From Methylophaga sp. (GTDB lineage Bacteria; Pseudomonadota; Gammaproteobacteria; Nitrosococcales; Methylophagaceae), in assembly GCA_002706095.1 (NCBI GenBank), contig PAJP01000025.1, positions 310,001 through 374,000 on the forward strand: DNA of 64,000 nt. Reading direction: 5' to 3'. Numbering within the stretch: position 1 is the first letter of the stretch; every line of letters begins with the position of its first letter. Shown here one piece after another: positions 50,099-61,162 of the stretch. The notes below the pieces were generated by a model that did not search any database, had not been told where the DNA came from, and saw only the letters and a list, made by a program, of their open reading frames with translations. The position numbers and the translations under genes were made by a program.

Positions 50099-51094
50099 AT
50101 GTATACCGAGAATGATTTAGAGCAGGCCATAGAAAAAGGCATTTTTACCGCATCAGCTGTAGAGCAATTTCGGCAAGACAGGTTGCAAAGACGCAATACT
50201 CACTTCGCCGATGAAGAAGACTTCAAGCTAGTATCCAGTTTTAACGATATCTTTGTGTTGATGGCTTGCGCTTTGTTGCTGTTATCCACGGCTTGGGTGT
50301 TGCAAGCGATAAGTCCACCTCTAGCTGCGTTGGTTGTCGCTGTGTTGTCGTGGGGATTAGCTGAGTTTTTCGTATTGAAGCGAAAAATGGCCTTGCCCGG
50401 GATTTTCTTACTAGTCAGCTTTGTAGGCGGTATATTTGCTGCCGTTGTTTTAGCGCTGGGTTTGCCATCTGAAAATGGCTTTATGCTGGCGGGCTCGGTC
50501 GCAGCTGTTGCAGCATGGTGTCATTGGAAGCGCTTTAAAGTGCCGATCACTGTGGCTGCTGGCACAGCTTCAGCCGTGGTTTTTATCGTGTCACTGCTGG
50601 TCTCACTGTTCCCTTCACTAAAAAGTTATTTAAGCTGGTTAATGTTTGGCGGTGGCTTGGTGGTGTTTAGTGTCGCCATGCGTTGGGATGCAGCCGATCT
50701 AAAACGTGTGACGGGGAAGTCTGATGTGGCATTTTGGTTACATCTCACTGCAGCACCTTTAATAGTGCACCCCATCTTTTCCACTCTTGGCATATTTGAT
50801 GGTCAACACAGTAGCTCCACATTGGCTTTGATTATGGGCTTATATGTATTGCTGACCTTAGTGTCGTTAGTGATTGATCGCCGTGCTTTTATGGTATCAG
50901 CGTTGATCTATGTGCTGGTGGCCTTAACCAAGTTATTAGATACCTATGGGCTGGCGGGCGACAGCTTTGCCTATGTCGGCGTGTTTATTGGCTTTTCTTT
51001 GCTGCTTCTATCAGGATTCTGGCACAAGGTACGCGCTCAGCTCGTGAGGTGTTTGCCTGCAGGCTGGCAAACGAAAGTTCCGGTTATCCAATGA
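50099..51094 (+). CDS. multi-pass membrane protein of unknown function
   Basis: I do not recognise this 331-residue protein with certainty. A short charged N-terminal region (YTENDLEQAIEKGIFTASAV) is followed by about nine hydrophobic segments. The N-terminal part resembles the helical lead-in of DUF2157/DUF4401-type proteins, but that is a weak resemblance. The ATG at 50099 is preceded by GAGG at proper spacing; the frame is open from 50060. A glutaredoxin gene follows after 16 bases, so they may be co-expressed. Confidence 0.75.
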   Translation: MYTENDLEQAIEKGIFTASAVEQFRQDRLQRRNTHFADEEDFKLVSSFNDIFVLMACALLLLSTAWVLQAISPPLAALVVAVLSWGLAEFFVLKRKMALPGIFLLVSFVGGIFAAVVLALGLPSENGFMLAGSVAAVAAWCHWKRFKVPITVAAGTASAVVFIVSLLVSLFPSLKSYLSWLMFGGGLVVFSVAMRWDAADLKRVTGKSDVAFWLHLTAAPLIVHPIFSTLGIFDGQHSSSTLALIMGLYVLLTLVSLVIDRRAFMVSALIYVLVALTKLLDTYGLAGDSFAYVGVFIGFSLLLLSGFWHKVRAQLVRCLPAGWQTKVPVIQ

Positions 51095-51110
51095 ATAATC
51101 AGGCTGGAAA

Positions 51111-51473
51111 ATGAAGAAGTTTCTGTTATTTTTAGCAGTGTTTGTGCTGGTGCAGCAGTGGCATACTGTGAAAGACTTCTTTTATCCGCCGAAAGATTAT
51201 GCTTATTTACCTGCCACCTACGTCACGATGTATTCCACGCAATGGTGTGGTTACTGTGCAAAAATGCGGGCATTTATGGAGCGAAGAAATATCGCTTATG
51301 ATGATCTGGATATTGAAAAGTCAGCTCAGGCAAAACGTAATTTTGATGCTCTAGGCGGTGGTGGCGTACCTTTCTTAGTCGTCAATAAACACGTGGTGCG
51401 TGGCTACAATCCGAATCTTGTACTACACCATCTGGATGCTATCGAGGTGGAGTCGAGCCCTGTTCAGCACTAA
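51111..51473 (+). CDS. membrane-anchored glutaredoxin
   Basis: The 120-residue protein has one N-terminal hydrophobic segment (residues 1-15, FLLFLAVFVLV) and then a glutaredoxin fold with the redox site QWCGYCAKM and the cis-proline GGGVPFLVV. The anchor would place it at or beyond the membrane, on the periplasmic side if inserted normally. Its substrate is unknown. It follows the multi-pass membrane protein closely and lies near oxyR and katG, in line with a redox role. Confidence 0.85.
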   Translation: MKKFLLFLAVFVLVQQWHTVKDFFYPPKDYAYLPATYVTMYSTQWCGYCAKMRAFMERRNIAYDDLDIEKSAQAKRNFDALGGGGVPFLVVNKHVVRGYNPNLVLHHLDAIEVESSPVQH

Positions 51474-51528
51474 TGTTCTGGCATTGAGATTGCTACGTTA
51501 TCATTGCACTTCAGGATGAGGACATAAG

Positions 51529-52173
51529 ATGACGATTTCCAGCCAATCAGCACGTGACCTAACGGCAAATATTACCGCCCTGTCAGACAAATCGGTGGCT
51601 TTAATGCACCAACGCAGCATGTCTGATGAAGCTGTGACAACTTTTCAGAATATCTTACAAAAAGTACAAGAAATTCATGATCCCAAAGCCGCATTGAGGA
51701 GCTTGTCTGCTGAAGAGCTTGATGTGGTCAGACAAGCTCATAGCTTGGCTGAGTCCATTAATATTTCGGTGTTATCTGACGAAGGCGCAGCTAATCTATT
51801 GAATGCTCCAGGTCATACCAAGGATTTAAATAATGACGGCCTAACCACAATTGGTGAGGGTAATATGCTTACTTTCCCTCCGGACAATGCACCCGCTTCA
51901 TTTAAAGCAGCTTGGGAAGAAGCCTCTGATGGGCTATCAACTATGGACATTCCAACTCACATGATCTTTGCCGTAGGGTTAGCAAATATTGGGCGTGAAC
52001 CAGGTGACCCTAATTGGGTTAACCCTTATGCCAGCCCCGACTATGATTATGGTGCGGCGGTTTCAGAGATTATCGAAAGTGTGGAGTATCAATACAACCA
52101 CAATATGATGTCTTTTGAGCAGTATCAGAAAAATATGAGTTTTTATAACACCTTAACTGAGGCGTTGGCTTAG
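51529..52173 (+). CDS. hypothetical protein with an EF-hand-like loop
   Basis: I do not recognise this 214-residue protein. No signal peptide or membrane segment is evident. The N-terminal half is helical and acidic. Residues near 101-112 read DLNNDGLTTIGE, matching the DxNxDGxxxxxE pattern of calcium-binding loops. The C-terminal half is rich in Tyr, Asn and Pro. A GAGG ribosome binding site precedes the ATG. It stands between the glutaredoxin gene and the TonB-dependent receptor. Confidence 0.7.
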   Translation: MTISSQSARDLTANITALSDKSVALMHQRSMSDEAVTTFQNILQKVQEIHDPKAALRSLSAEELDVVRQAHSLAESINISVLSDEGAANLLNAPGHTKDLNNDGLTTIGEGNMLTFPPDNAPASFKAAWEEASDGLSTMDIPTHMIFAVGLANIGREPGDPNWVNPYASPDYDYGAAVSEIIESVEYQYNHNMMSFEQYQKNMSFYNTLTEALA

Positions 52174-52263
52174 GAATATGAAGGTTGGATGATTTAACAG
52201 CGTTTACTCGCCTTTTTTAACGTCGTCATTCCTGAGTTTTGTTTTGACATAAAACGCTAATTT

Positions 52264-52306
52264 CCGTAAATTATTACAAATAATAATCATTGTTATTTAG
52301 TTTACG
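52264..52306 (+). promoter_or_regulatory. Fur box upstream of the TonB-dependent receptor
   Basis: AATAATAATCATTGTTATT at 52279-52297 is a good match to the palindromic Fur consensus. It is enclosed by a second inverted repeat, CCGTAAA (52264-52270) and TTTACGG (52300-52306). It ends about ten bases before the receptor start codon, so bound Fur would block the promoter when iron is plentiful. Confidence 0.75.
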
Positions 52307-52315
52307 GGGCATAAA

Positions 52316-54406
52316 ATGAATCAAGCAAATAGTCAGGCTATTCGGCCAGGCTCATCTCTCCTATTGTTAAGCAGTCTGATTTTGGCAAGCTTGCCTGTTC
52401 ATGCAGATGACAGCGTGGATCTTCCGCGAGTGGAAGTGACATCTAATCAATATAAAGAAAGTAATGGTTATATTGATCTGGAAAAGGAACCACAAGTGGG
52501 GAAAATGAGTGTCTCAGCAGAAAACACGCCTTTTTCTATTGCCACCATTTCAGATGACTTTATGGAAGATCTTGGGGCAAATTCCATACAAGATGCATTG
52601 GGCTATACCTCTGGTATTTATGTGGGGGGGAGTTTCGATACGCGTATTGATTCAGCAAAAGTTCGTGGCTTAGATCCTTCATCCTATGTTGATGGCTTAC
52701 GGTATAACTATGGTTACTACAATACGGTGCGTATCCACCCTTATGCTCTTGAAAATATAGAAGTATTAAAAGGACCATCAGCAACACTGTATGGTCAAGG
52801 TGACTTGGGCGGTATTGTGAATATGAACTCAAAGATGCCTAAAGCTGAGCAGCAAGGCGAAGTTTGGGCTCAATATGGTTCGCATAATCGTAAACAATTG
52901 GGTGTTGATGTCACTGGCCCAGTGGATGAGGATGGTCAACTTCTGTATCGATTCGTAGGGATTACCCGCGATAGTGACACACAGGTTGATCACGTGAATG
53001 ACGATAGCTTTTTGATTATGCCTTCTCTGACCTGGCGGATCAGTGACGATACAAATTTATCGGTGTTATTTACCAGACAGAAAACAGATAGTGTGGTGTC
53101 TACTCAGTTTTTACCTTCTGTCGGTACTTTATACGATGGCCCATTAGGTCATATCGATACTGATACCTTTGTTGGTGAGCCGGGATGGGACCGATACGAT
53201 ACCGAGATGACATCATTCACCACGATGTTTGACCATCGCTTTAATGATAGCTGGACATTTTCTGCGGTTGCTCGTTATTTAGAATCACAAAGCTGGACGC
53301 GCGAACATTGGGTTGATATTCCATCTATACCAGCCGCTGATGGCACGGTAAATCGTACTATTTACACCGTCGATAAAGAAGTACGAGCACTTAATTTTGA
53401 TGCCAGATTGGAAGGTATGTTTGATGTAGGTATGACTAATCATACCTTCGTAGTTGGTGTTGATCGTCAAGAGGCTACCTACGAAGAAGATAACTACTTT
53501 TACGGTACTGGCTTAGGCGGCACCATTAATGTCTATAATCCTCAATACGGTAACTTACAAAGTGGTGTTATTTCATACTCAAACCCCGATGATAATCGTA
53601 TTGAACAAACAGGGGTTTATGTCGCCGACTCAATGGAAATTGGTCCCGTAGTTATCTCTGCTGCATTACGTCATGATTGGGCAAAAAATATCTCTCTCGC
53701 CGAAACTGGTCCAGATACAGAAAGTAATGAGAAAGTGAATACTGGGCGGATTGGATTAATGTACCGTTTTGATAATGGTATTTCACCATATGCCAGTTAC
53801 ACCGAAGCCTTTGTCATGAACTTGGGCACAGATGGGGCTGGTGGCACACTAGAGCCAACGACAGGTGTGCAACGTGAGTACGGTGTCAAATATTTATCTG
53901 ATGATCGTAGTTTAGCTATCACAGCAGCTTACTTTGATATTACCCAACAAAATCGTGTAGAGCAGGGTTCAACACCGGGGGGCGTTTCGCAAACGGGTGC
54001 TACAGTTGATGGTTGGGAAGTTCAGGCCAATAAACGCTGGGATAATTTCGAAACGCAGTTAGCCTACACGCAGCTCCACGCTGATGACGCGAACGGTAAA
54101 CGTCTTGGCTCTGTAGCAGAACGGAATGCTTCGTGGTGGAATAAATTCTACATTGGCACTAATTGGCGTTTAGGTGCCGGTGTTCGCTATCTGGGTAGTA
54201 GAACTGGCTCAGGTGGCGCACCCTATATTCCATCGGAGATTTTGGTCGACGCAATGCTGGGGTACACATATCAAAACTGGGACTTTACAGTTAATGCCCA
54301 GAATGTGACTGACGAAGTCTATACAGCATGGTGTCGAGGGGCTGGACAAGATTGTGGTTATGCACAGCGTCGTAATATTACAGGTAATGTTCGTTACCAC
54401 TTCTAA
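52316..54406 (+). CDS. TonB-dependent siderophore receptor
   Basis: The 696-residue outer-membrane receptor has a signal peptide (about residues 1-30, ending LPVHA), a plug domain (ENTPFSIATISDDFMEDLG, ALENIEVLKGPSATLYGQGD, GGIVNMNSKMP) and a C-terminal beta-barrel ending RNITGNVRYHF. The pattern is that of ferric-siderophore receptors of the FhuA/FecA type. The Fur box upstream supports iron uptake. Which siderophore it binds cannot be told, and no synthesis genes are nearby. Confidence 0.93.
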   Translation: MNQANSQAIRPGSSLLLLSSLILASLPVHADDSVDLPRVEVTSNQYKESNGYIDLEKEPQVGKMSVSAENTPFSIATISDDFMEDLGANSIQDALGYTSGIYVGGSFDTRIDSAKVRGLDPSSYVDGLRYNYGYYNTVRIHPYALENIEVLKGPSATLYGQGDLGGIVNMNSKMPKAEQQGEVWAQYGSHNRKQLGVDVTGPVDEDGQLLYRFVGITRDSDTQVDHVNDDSFLIMPSLTWRISDDTNLSVLFTRQKTDSVVSTQFLPSVGTLYDGPLGHIDTDTFVGEPGWDRYDTEMTSFTTMFDHRFNDSWTFSAVARYLESQSWTREHWVDIPSIPAADGTVNRTIYTVDKEVRALNFDARLEGMFDVGMTNHTFVVGVDRQEATYEEDNYFYGTGLGGTINVYNPQYGNLQSGVISYSNPDDNRIEQTGVYVADSMEIGPVVISAALRHDWAKNISLAETGPDTESNEKVNTGRIGLMYRFDNGISPYASYTEAFVMNLGTDGAGGTLEPTTGVQREYGVKYLSDDRSLAITAAYFDITQQNRVEQGSTPGGVSQTGATVDGWEVQANKRWDNFETQLAYTQLHADDANGKRLGSVAERNASWWNKFYIGTNWRLGAGVRYLGSRTGSGGAPYIPSEILVDAMLGYTYQNWDFTVNAQNVTDEVYTAWCRGAGQDCGYAQRRNITGNVRYHF

Positions 54407-54423
54407 TCAGTATTTCTTAGAAT

Positions 54424-54452
54424 TAAAAAGGCTCCGAGAGGGGCCTTTTTTA
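54424..54452 (+). terminator. intrinsic terminator of the receptor gene
   Basis: AAAAAGGCTCC pairs with GGGGCCTTTTT (one G-T wobble) around GAGA, followed by T. Confidence 0.88.
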
Positions 54453-54518
54453 TGCAGATAAAACAGGTTTTAACACTTATATCGGTTAGAATAACCCTTT
54501 TGTTTATCTGGAAATATT

Positions 54519-54857
54519 ATGAGTGATTTGCCGAATTGCCCTGCCTGTGGTTCTGAATATACCTATCAGGATCAAGATATTTTTGTCTGTCCTGAGTGTG
54601 CGCATGAGTGGCAGGAAGGTGAGAATAGTACAGCGGCTGATGAAGATGTTATTCGTGATTCAAACGGTAATGTCTTGGAGGATGGTGACACGGTTACGGT
54701 GATTAAAGATCTGAAAGTAAAAGGATCTTCGGCTGTGGTGAAGGTAGGTACCAAAGTCAAAAATATCCGTTTGGTCGGTGGTGATCACGATATCGATTGT
54801 AAAATTGATGGTATTGGCGCCATGAAACTCAAATCTGAGTTTGTTAAAAAAGCCTGA
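54519..54857 (+). CDS. yjdM: zinc-ribbon protein YjdM (PhnA family)
   Basis: The 112-residue protein has an N-terminal zinc ribbon ([10 protein letters not shown]...CPEC) and the C-terminal PhnA domain ([41 protein letters not shown]). Despite the old name PhnA it is not a phosphonoacetate hydrolase, and its function is unknown to me. It is not linked to the ptx genes, which lie 14 kb away. Confidence 0.93.
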   Translation: MSDLPNCPACGSEYTYQDQDIFVCPECAHEWQEGENSTAADEDVIRDSNGNVLEDGDTVTVIKDLKVKGSSAVVKVGTKVKNIRLVGGDHDIDCKIDGIGAMKLKSEFVKKA

Positions 54858-55003
54858 TACTTTTCATAGCCTGCCATGTATAGATCTCATTAGCTCGCTC
54901 TTATTTAAGGGCATATTATTGCTATGTCAGCAGATGTGTTGCTGTTGAGATGGAAGTCATGTTTACCGTTTATATGTTCAGCATCGTGAGTTTGAAGTAG
55001 CAA

Positions 55004-55429
55004 ATGAAAACACAAGTGAGCGGTTGGGCAGTAGTTCAAGAAGAGCCTTCAGGCTGTGGTATCGCTGCCTGTGCTAATTTAGCCCAGATAAGCTATGCCG
55101 AAGCCAAACAGCTAGCCAATTCATTGGGTATCTTTGCCGAGGATAAAACGCTTTGGTCCGAGACTTGCCATGTCAGGCAGTTACTCTCTGCATTGCATAT
55201 CTCAGTCAGTGATAAGCAAACGACTTTTGTGTCATGGGACAGATTGCCTGATAGAGCGCTTATCGCTCTAAAGTGGCATAGGGAGCAAGGAAAGCCATTC
55301 TGGCATTGGGCGGTGTTTATGCGTGATGACGATAATGCTGTGGTCATTGATTCTGCCAGACGATTGAAATCACCTATCAGAACAGACTTTGGCCGAATGA
55401 AGCCAAAGTGGTTTATCGAGGTGAAATGA
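55004..55429 (+). CDS. peptidase C39-like protein
   Basis: The 141-residue protein resembles a minimal papain-like C39 fold: an N-terminal cysteine in PSGCGIAACANLA, a histidine in PFWHWAVFMRDD and an aspartate in VVIDSARRL, in the catalytic order Cys-His-Asp. No signal peptide or membrane segment is present, so it should be cytoplasmic. Activity and substrate are unknown. Its stop overlaps the start of the LigB-family gene (ATGA-type overlap), suggesting translational coupling. Confidence 0.7.
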   Translation: MKTQVSGWAVVQEEPSGCGIAACANLAQISYAEAKQLANSLGIFAEDKTLWSETCHVRQLLSALHISVSDKQTTFVSWDRLPDRALIALKWHREQGKPFWHWAVFMRDDDNAVVIDSARRLKSPIRTDFGRMKPKWFIEVK

Positions 55430-56232
55430 TGGCAGATATCGTATTCATTTCGCATGGAGGTGGGCCTTTACCGCTATTAGGTGACCCTTCACATCAAGAG
55501 TTAGTTGAGACACTGACTACCCTCTCAACAAAGATAAAAAAACCAAAAGCGATTATTGTGATCAGTGCGCACTGGGAAGCAAATCATGTCCGCATCACAC
55601 ATCAAAAACAGCCTGGTTTGCTCTATGACTATTATGGTTTTCCTGAGGCTTCTTATACGTTTAAATACTCTTGTGATGGCGCACCTGAGTTAGCTGAACA
55701 GATAGTGAAAAAACTTAATGCCACCAATATAGCTGCGGAGCTTGAGGAAGAGCGGGGGCTGGATCATGGGGTGTTTGTGCCGCTAACCATTATGTATCCA
55801 GATGCAGATATTCCCTGTATTCAGCTTTCTTTAGTCAATGGGTTGGATCCTGAGCTTCATCTAAAGATCGGAGAAGTACTGACAGACACTCTGGCTGAAG
55901 ATGTGCTTATTATTGGTTCGGGTTTTTCATTTCATAATATGCGCGCTTTTTTTAGCAAAGACGATCCGACTCATGCACAAATGAATCAGTCTTTTGAAGA
56001 CTGGCTGGTTGAGACGTGCTCAAGTGCTAATATCAGCGAGCAAGATAGGAAGACGCGTTTGCAACACTGGGATGAAGCGCCTTACGCACGCTATTGTCAC
56101 CCCAGAGAAGAACATCTGTTACCCCTTCATGTTTGTTATGGTGCTGCTGGGCGAGCTTGTGATGCTGTGTATTCTCTATCTATATTAAATAAACAGGCCA
56201 GTATGTACCTATGGTCTACACCTGGATATTGA
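55426..56232 (+). CDS. ygiD: class III extradiol ring-cleavage dioxygenase (LigB/DODA family)
   Basis: The 268-residue protein has the metal-site histidines in ISHGGGPLPLL and GLDHGVFVPL and the family stretches VISAHWE and IGSGFSFHNMRAFF. It is closest in pattern to E. coli YgiD, a 4,5-DOPA-type dioxygenase. The start is one of two adjacent ATGs (55426 or 55429) after GAGG; the first overlaps the stop of the C39-like gene. The natural substrate is unknown. Confidence 0.88.
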   Translation: MMADIVFISHGGGPLPLLGDPSHQELVETLTTLSTKIKKPKAIIVISAHWEANHVRITHQKQPGLLYDYYGFPEASYTFKYSCDGAPELAEQIVKKLNATNIAAELEEERGLDHGVFVPLTIMYPDADIPCIQLSLVNGLDPELHLKIGEVLTDTLAEDVLIIGSGFSFHNMRAFFSKDDPTHAQMNQSFEDWLVETCSSANISEQDRKTRLQHWDEAPYARYCHPREEHLLPLHVCYGAAGRACDAVYSLSILNKQASMYLWSTPGY

Positions 56233-56261
56233 GCCTCAATTGTGAGTGAGTGTTTACACTT

Positions 56262-57431
56262 TTAATACTTTTTTGATCTGAACCCAAAAAAGCAGGCGAT
56301 GATAGCAATACTACAGGCGCCGATAACAACTCCATGCCAAGCATAATGTTGGTAAAGCAAAACTGAGAACCAGGACCCAAATGCACCACCGATAAAATAA
56401 CAGGTCATATAGGCTGAAGTGAGTCTGTTGCGGATGTCAGGGTGTAAAGAATAAATTTTATTTTGATTGCTGACATGCACTAACTGTACAGCCAAATCCA
56501 ACAGTAATACGCCAACTAGAAGCGCAATAAGTGAACTTGGCGCCTCAAAGAGCAGTAGCCAGCTAAACAGTAATACTGATAAACCTAAACGAGTACCAAG
56601 ATCGCCTTTTCCGGCATCGGCTAATTTACCAGCCCATGACGCAGCAAATACACCTGCCACACCAACAAGACCAAACAAGCCGATAGTAGCGTCGCTATAT
56701 TCATAGGGAGGCTCGGCTAATAGGAAGGCGAGGGGCGTCCAAAACATACTAAACAAGGCAAATGACAACATCCCCAAAATAGATCGATAACGAAGTATTG
56801 GTTCTTTGATAAACAGGCCCATAACAGAGCCTAATATCTGCTTGTAGCTCATATCGTTATTGTTATGGTAAGTCGGTAAATAACGAGCCAAAGCCAATGT
56901 TGTAATGAACATAGCAACAGCAGCAAACCAATAAATGAATCGCCAGCTACCCAAGCTGGATAAACCGCCCGCCACAACACGAGCCAACAATATGCCCAGC
57001 AAAAGTCCGCCCATGATTGTGCCAATGACTTTGCCTCGTTGCTGTTCTGAGGCCAGTGTGGCGCCCAGTGGCAATAATACTTGCGCGACAACAGAGCTAA
57101 GGCCTGTGATGGCTGTGCCGAGTAATAACCATGGCAAACTTCCAGCAAAGCCACTTATTAACAAACCAACGGTTGCGAATAGGCTCATGACAACAATAAG
57201 TTGACGGCGCTCTAGCCTGTCTGCCAACGGCACTAAAAACAACAAGCCTATGCCGTAACTCAGTTGAGCTGTGGTGACGATATTGCCGGCTAGGGAGTGA
57301 CTTAGCCTGAATTCATTGGCTATTGTGTCGAGTAATGGTTGGGCGTAGTAATTACTTGCTACGGCAATGCCGGTGGCGGTTGCCATCAATAAAACTAAGC
57401 CTTGCGTTAATACGGTTTGTTGTTTTGTCAT
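56262..57431 (-). CDS. major facilitator superfamily transporter
   Basis: The 389-residue inner-membrane protein has about twelve hydrophobic segments and the MFS loop motif PLADRLERRQLIV between helices 2 and 3. It is probably a small-molecule exporter. It is divergent from a LysR gene about 100 bases away, which usually signals regulation of the transporter by that regulator. Confidence 0.88.
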   Translation of the reverse strand: MTKQQTVLTQGLVLLMATATGIAVASNYYAQPLLDTIANEFRLSHSLAGNIVTTAQLSYGIGLLFLVPLADRLERRQLIVVMSLFATVGLLISGFAGSLPWLLLGTAITGLSSVVAQVLLPLGATLASEQQRGKVIGTIMGGLLLGILLARVVAGGLSSLGSWRFIYWFAAVAMFITTLALARYLPTYHNNNDMSYKQILGSVMGLFIKEPILRYRSILGMLSFALFSMFWTPLAFLLAEPPYEYSDATIGLFGLVGVAGVFAASWAGKLADAGKGDLGTRLGLSVLLFSWLLLFEAPSSLIALLVGVLLLDLAVQLVHVSNQNKIYSLHPDIRNRLTSAYMTCYFIGGAFGSWFSVLLYQHYAWHGVVIGACSIAIIACFFGFRSKKY

Positions 57432-57531
57432 AAGGCATTTCAGAGAGTGAATTAGCCATACTATGCGATGTAAGTATTAATGATTCAAATGCATTGTTAT
57501 CATTGGAGCTATCTTTAAATGAGATAGATCA

Positions 57532-58395
57532 ATGAATCTAAGACAAATTGAATATGTCGTAGCTGTAGCCGAAGAATCAAGTTTTACCCTGGCAGCTAGA
57601 CGCTGCCACACCGTTCAGTCGGCATTAAGTCATCAGATTGCAAAGCTAGAAGAGGAGTTAGGCGTATCCCTTTTTGAACGTACTTCAAGAAAGGTCTCTC
57701 TAACGCTGGCGGGACAATCGTTTGTGGAGCAGGCTAAACATACCTTAGATTCAGTGCAAAAAATTTACACTGACGTGACAGCAACAACGGGAATTGTTGC
57801 TGGCCGCCTTAATGTCGGCATGATTTCAGCAATGACTATAGTCAATATCGTAGATGTCTTTGCAGAGTTTCACCAAAATTATCCAGAGGTTGATATTGGT
57901 TTAAAAACAGCAGGTAGTGAAGTATTAATTACCGATGTGACAAACCATCGTCTCGATATAGCTTTGATTGGCTTATGGGTCGATGAATCCATATCTGGGG
58001 TGGAATATACTCAACTGGCTGAAGAGCCTCTGGTCGCCGTGCTTCCATGCGAACATCACTTGGCAAAGAATCAGCTGTTGTCATTACATCAACTTGCCTC
58101 TGAGCCGATGGTTAACTACCCAAAAGAAAGTAGTGCTCGAAGACAGACTGATGAAGCCTTTGCAAGTCAGGGGCTGGTATCTAAAGTAAAGTTTGTGGTT
58201 GACCACATCAGTTTAATTGAGCAATTAGTTGCGTCTGGTCTGGCTTATGCCATCGTTCCGAAGCCTTTGTCTGAACAATTCTCAGATGCTGTGGCTATAC
58301 CAATAAAAGAAGCCCCAAAGCGTGCTTTGTATATGATTTGGTCATCTAGACCCAGTCCAGCAGCAAAAGCATTTATGTCATTTATCCAGACTTAA
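57532..58395 (+). CDS. LysR-family transcriptional regulator
   Basis: The 287-residue protein has a helix-turn-helix (SFTLAARRCHTVQSALSHQIAKLEEELG) and a LysR effector domain. It is transcribed away from the MFS transporter gene and probably controls it. The effector is unknown. Confidence 0.92.
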   Translation: MNLRQIEYVVAVAEESSFTLAARRCHTVQSALSHQIAKLEEELGVSLFERTSRKVSLTLAGQSFVEQAKHTLDSVQKIYTDVTATTGIVAGRLNVGMISAMTIVNIVDVFAEFHQNYPEVDIGLKTAGSEVLITDVTNHRLDIALIGLWVDESISGVEYTQLAEEPLVAVLPCEHHLAKNQLLSLHQLASEPMVNYPKESSARRQTDEAFASQGLVSKVKFVVDHISLIEQLVASGLAYAIVPKPLSEQFSDAVAIPIKEAPKRALYMIWSSRPSPAAKAFMSFIQT

Positions 58396-58679
58396 CAAAA
58401 TTACTGGAAAGCGAAGAGGTCGTTTGGATCGCGAAATAACCCGAATAAACTCACTATTAAATTGTTAGCGAAGACTTTTGGTGATCTTTGGCTCGTTCTC
58501 TTAACCGCTCTGATTTCTGTACTAATGTATTTGCTCGAGCCATTCTTAGCTTTATTTATATAAACGAGATATAGACTTCATCCACAATAAAATCCTGACG
58601 TTTTTGTCTGATAAAAGTCAGGTAGACAGCAGGAAAGTAAACAAATACGCTACCTGCAAATCATATAGGAATAAAAACT

Positions 58680-59600
58680 ATGGCAAGTGTTGGTTTATTA
58701 GCTCTGGTCGATGATATTGCATCATTACTTGATGATGTATCAGTGATGACAAAGGTGGCGGCAAAAAAAACGGCGGGCGTATTAGGTGATGATCTTGCAC
58801 TTAATGCACAACAAGTAACAGGTGTTGATCCCAAAAGAGAGTTACCTGTCGTATGGGCGGTAGCGAAAGGTTCATTTCTTAATAAGCTGATTCTTGTTCC
58901 TTTGGCTTTGATCATCAGTGCTGTTTTTCCGATTGGTGTGACGATTTTATTGATGCTTGGTGGTTTATTTCTTTGTTACGAAGGCATGGAAAAGCTGGCT
59001 CATAAATGGTTACCGCATGAAGAAAGTGATGACGAGCATAAGAAAAAACTGGCCGCAGCAACGGCAGATGAAAATATTGATATCAAAGCTTATGAACGTA
59101 AAAAGATAAAAGGGGCGATCAGAACAGATTTTATTCTTTCCGCAGAGATTATTGTGATCGCGCTTGGTGTGGCTCAGGGTGAAAGTCTACTGACGCAAGC
59201 CATCGTGGTGTCTTTAATAGCCATTGTGATGACCTCAGGCGTTTATGGCCTGGTAGCGGGTATTGTGAAATTCGATGATGCCGGTTTGGCTTTAGTCAAA
59301 GCTGGACAGGGCGATAGCCGCTTTGATGGTTTCCAGCGTAAGCTGGGTCAGGTCATTTTATTTCTCGCGCCCAAGTTGATGAAGTTTCTATCGGTGGTGG
59401 GCATGATCGCCATGTTTTTAGTCGGTGGCGGTATTCTGGTGCATGGACTCCCTTTTTTACATCATCTATTAGAGGGTTTGAATGCATCAATGGGTGCAGT
59501 CATGACCGTTATGATGCCTGTGTTATTTAATGGTGGTGTTGGCCTGATTGCGGGTGTGATGGTGTTATCCATTGTGACTGGCATGAAGAAATTGTTTTAA
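58680..59600 (+). CDS. DUF808 family membrane protein
   Basis: The 306-residue protein begins ASVGLLALVDDIASLLDDVSVMTKVA and has several membrane segments, matching the DUF808 (YedI-like) family of unknown function. The AGGAATAAAAACT stretch before the ATG contains a usable ribosome binding site. It stands alone between a LysR gene and convergent gdhA; the 284-base gap upstream shows only a weak CCTGAC/GTCAGG hairpin at about 58595-58623. Confidence 0.9.
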   Translation: MASVGLLALVDDIASLLDDVSVMTKVAAKKTAGVLGDDLALNAQQVTGVDPKRELPVVWAVAKGSFLNKLILVPLALIISAVFPIGVTILLMLGGLFLCYEGMEKLAHKWLPHEESDDEHKKKLAAATADENIDIKAYERKKIKGAIRTDFILSAEIIVIALGVAQGESLLTQAIVVSLIAIVMTSGVYGLVAGIVKFDDAGLALVKAGQGDSRFDGFQRKLGQVILFLAPKLMKFLSVVGMIAMFLVGGGILVHGLPFLHHLLEGLNASMGAVMTVMMPVLFNGGVGLIAGVMVLSIVTGMKKLF

Positions 59601-59607
59601 AAAGATG

Positions 59608-59638
59608 GGCCAGCCCCAATTCAGGCTGGCCCGTTTTT
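59608..59638. terminator. bidirectional terminator between the DUF808 gene and gdhA
   Basis: GGGCCAGCC (59608-59616) pairs with GGCTGGCCC (59624-59632), followed by GTTTTT; an A-rich stretch precedes it. Confidence 0.88.
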
Positions 59639-61060
<1,422 letters not shown>

Positions 61061-61162
61061 TTAGCAAATTACGCTGGCATGTAAATTTGTCCGTTTCGAT
61101 TGACAACACATAATGAAAAGCATTTGATCATAGTTAATCACGACGCAAATGGACCTTTTATA

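Noticed and set aside
54519..54857. PhnA-family gene as part of the phosphorus system
   Set aside because: YjdM/PhnA proteins are not phosphonate hydrolases, and the gene is 14 kb from ptx with no Pho box seen before it.
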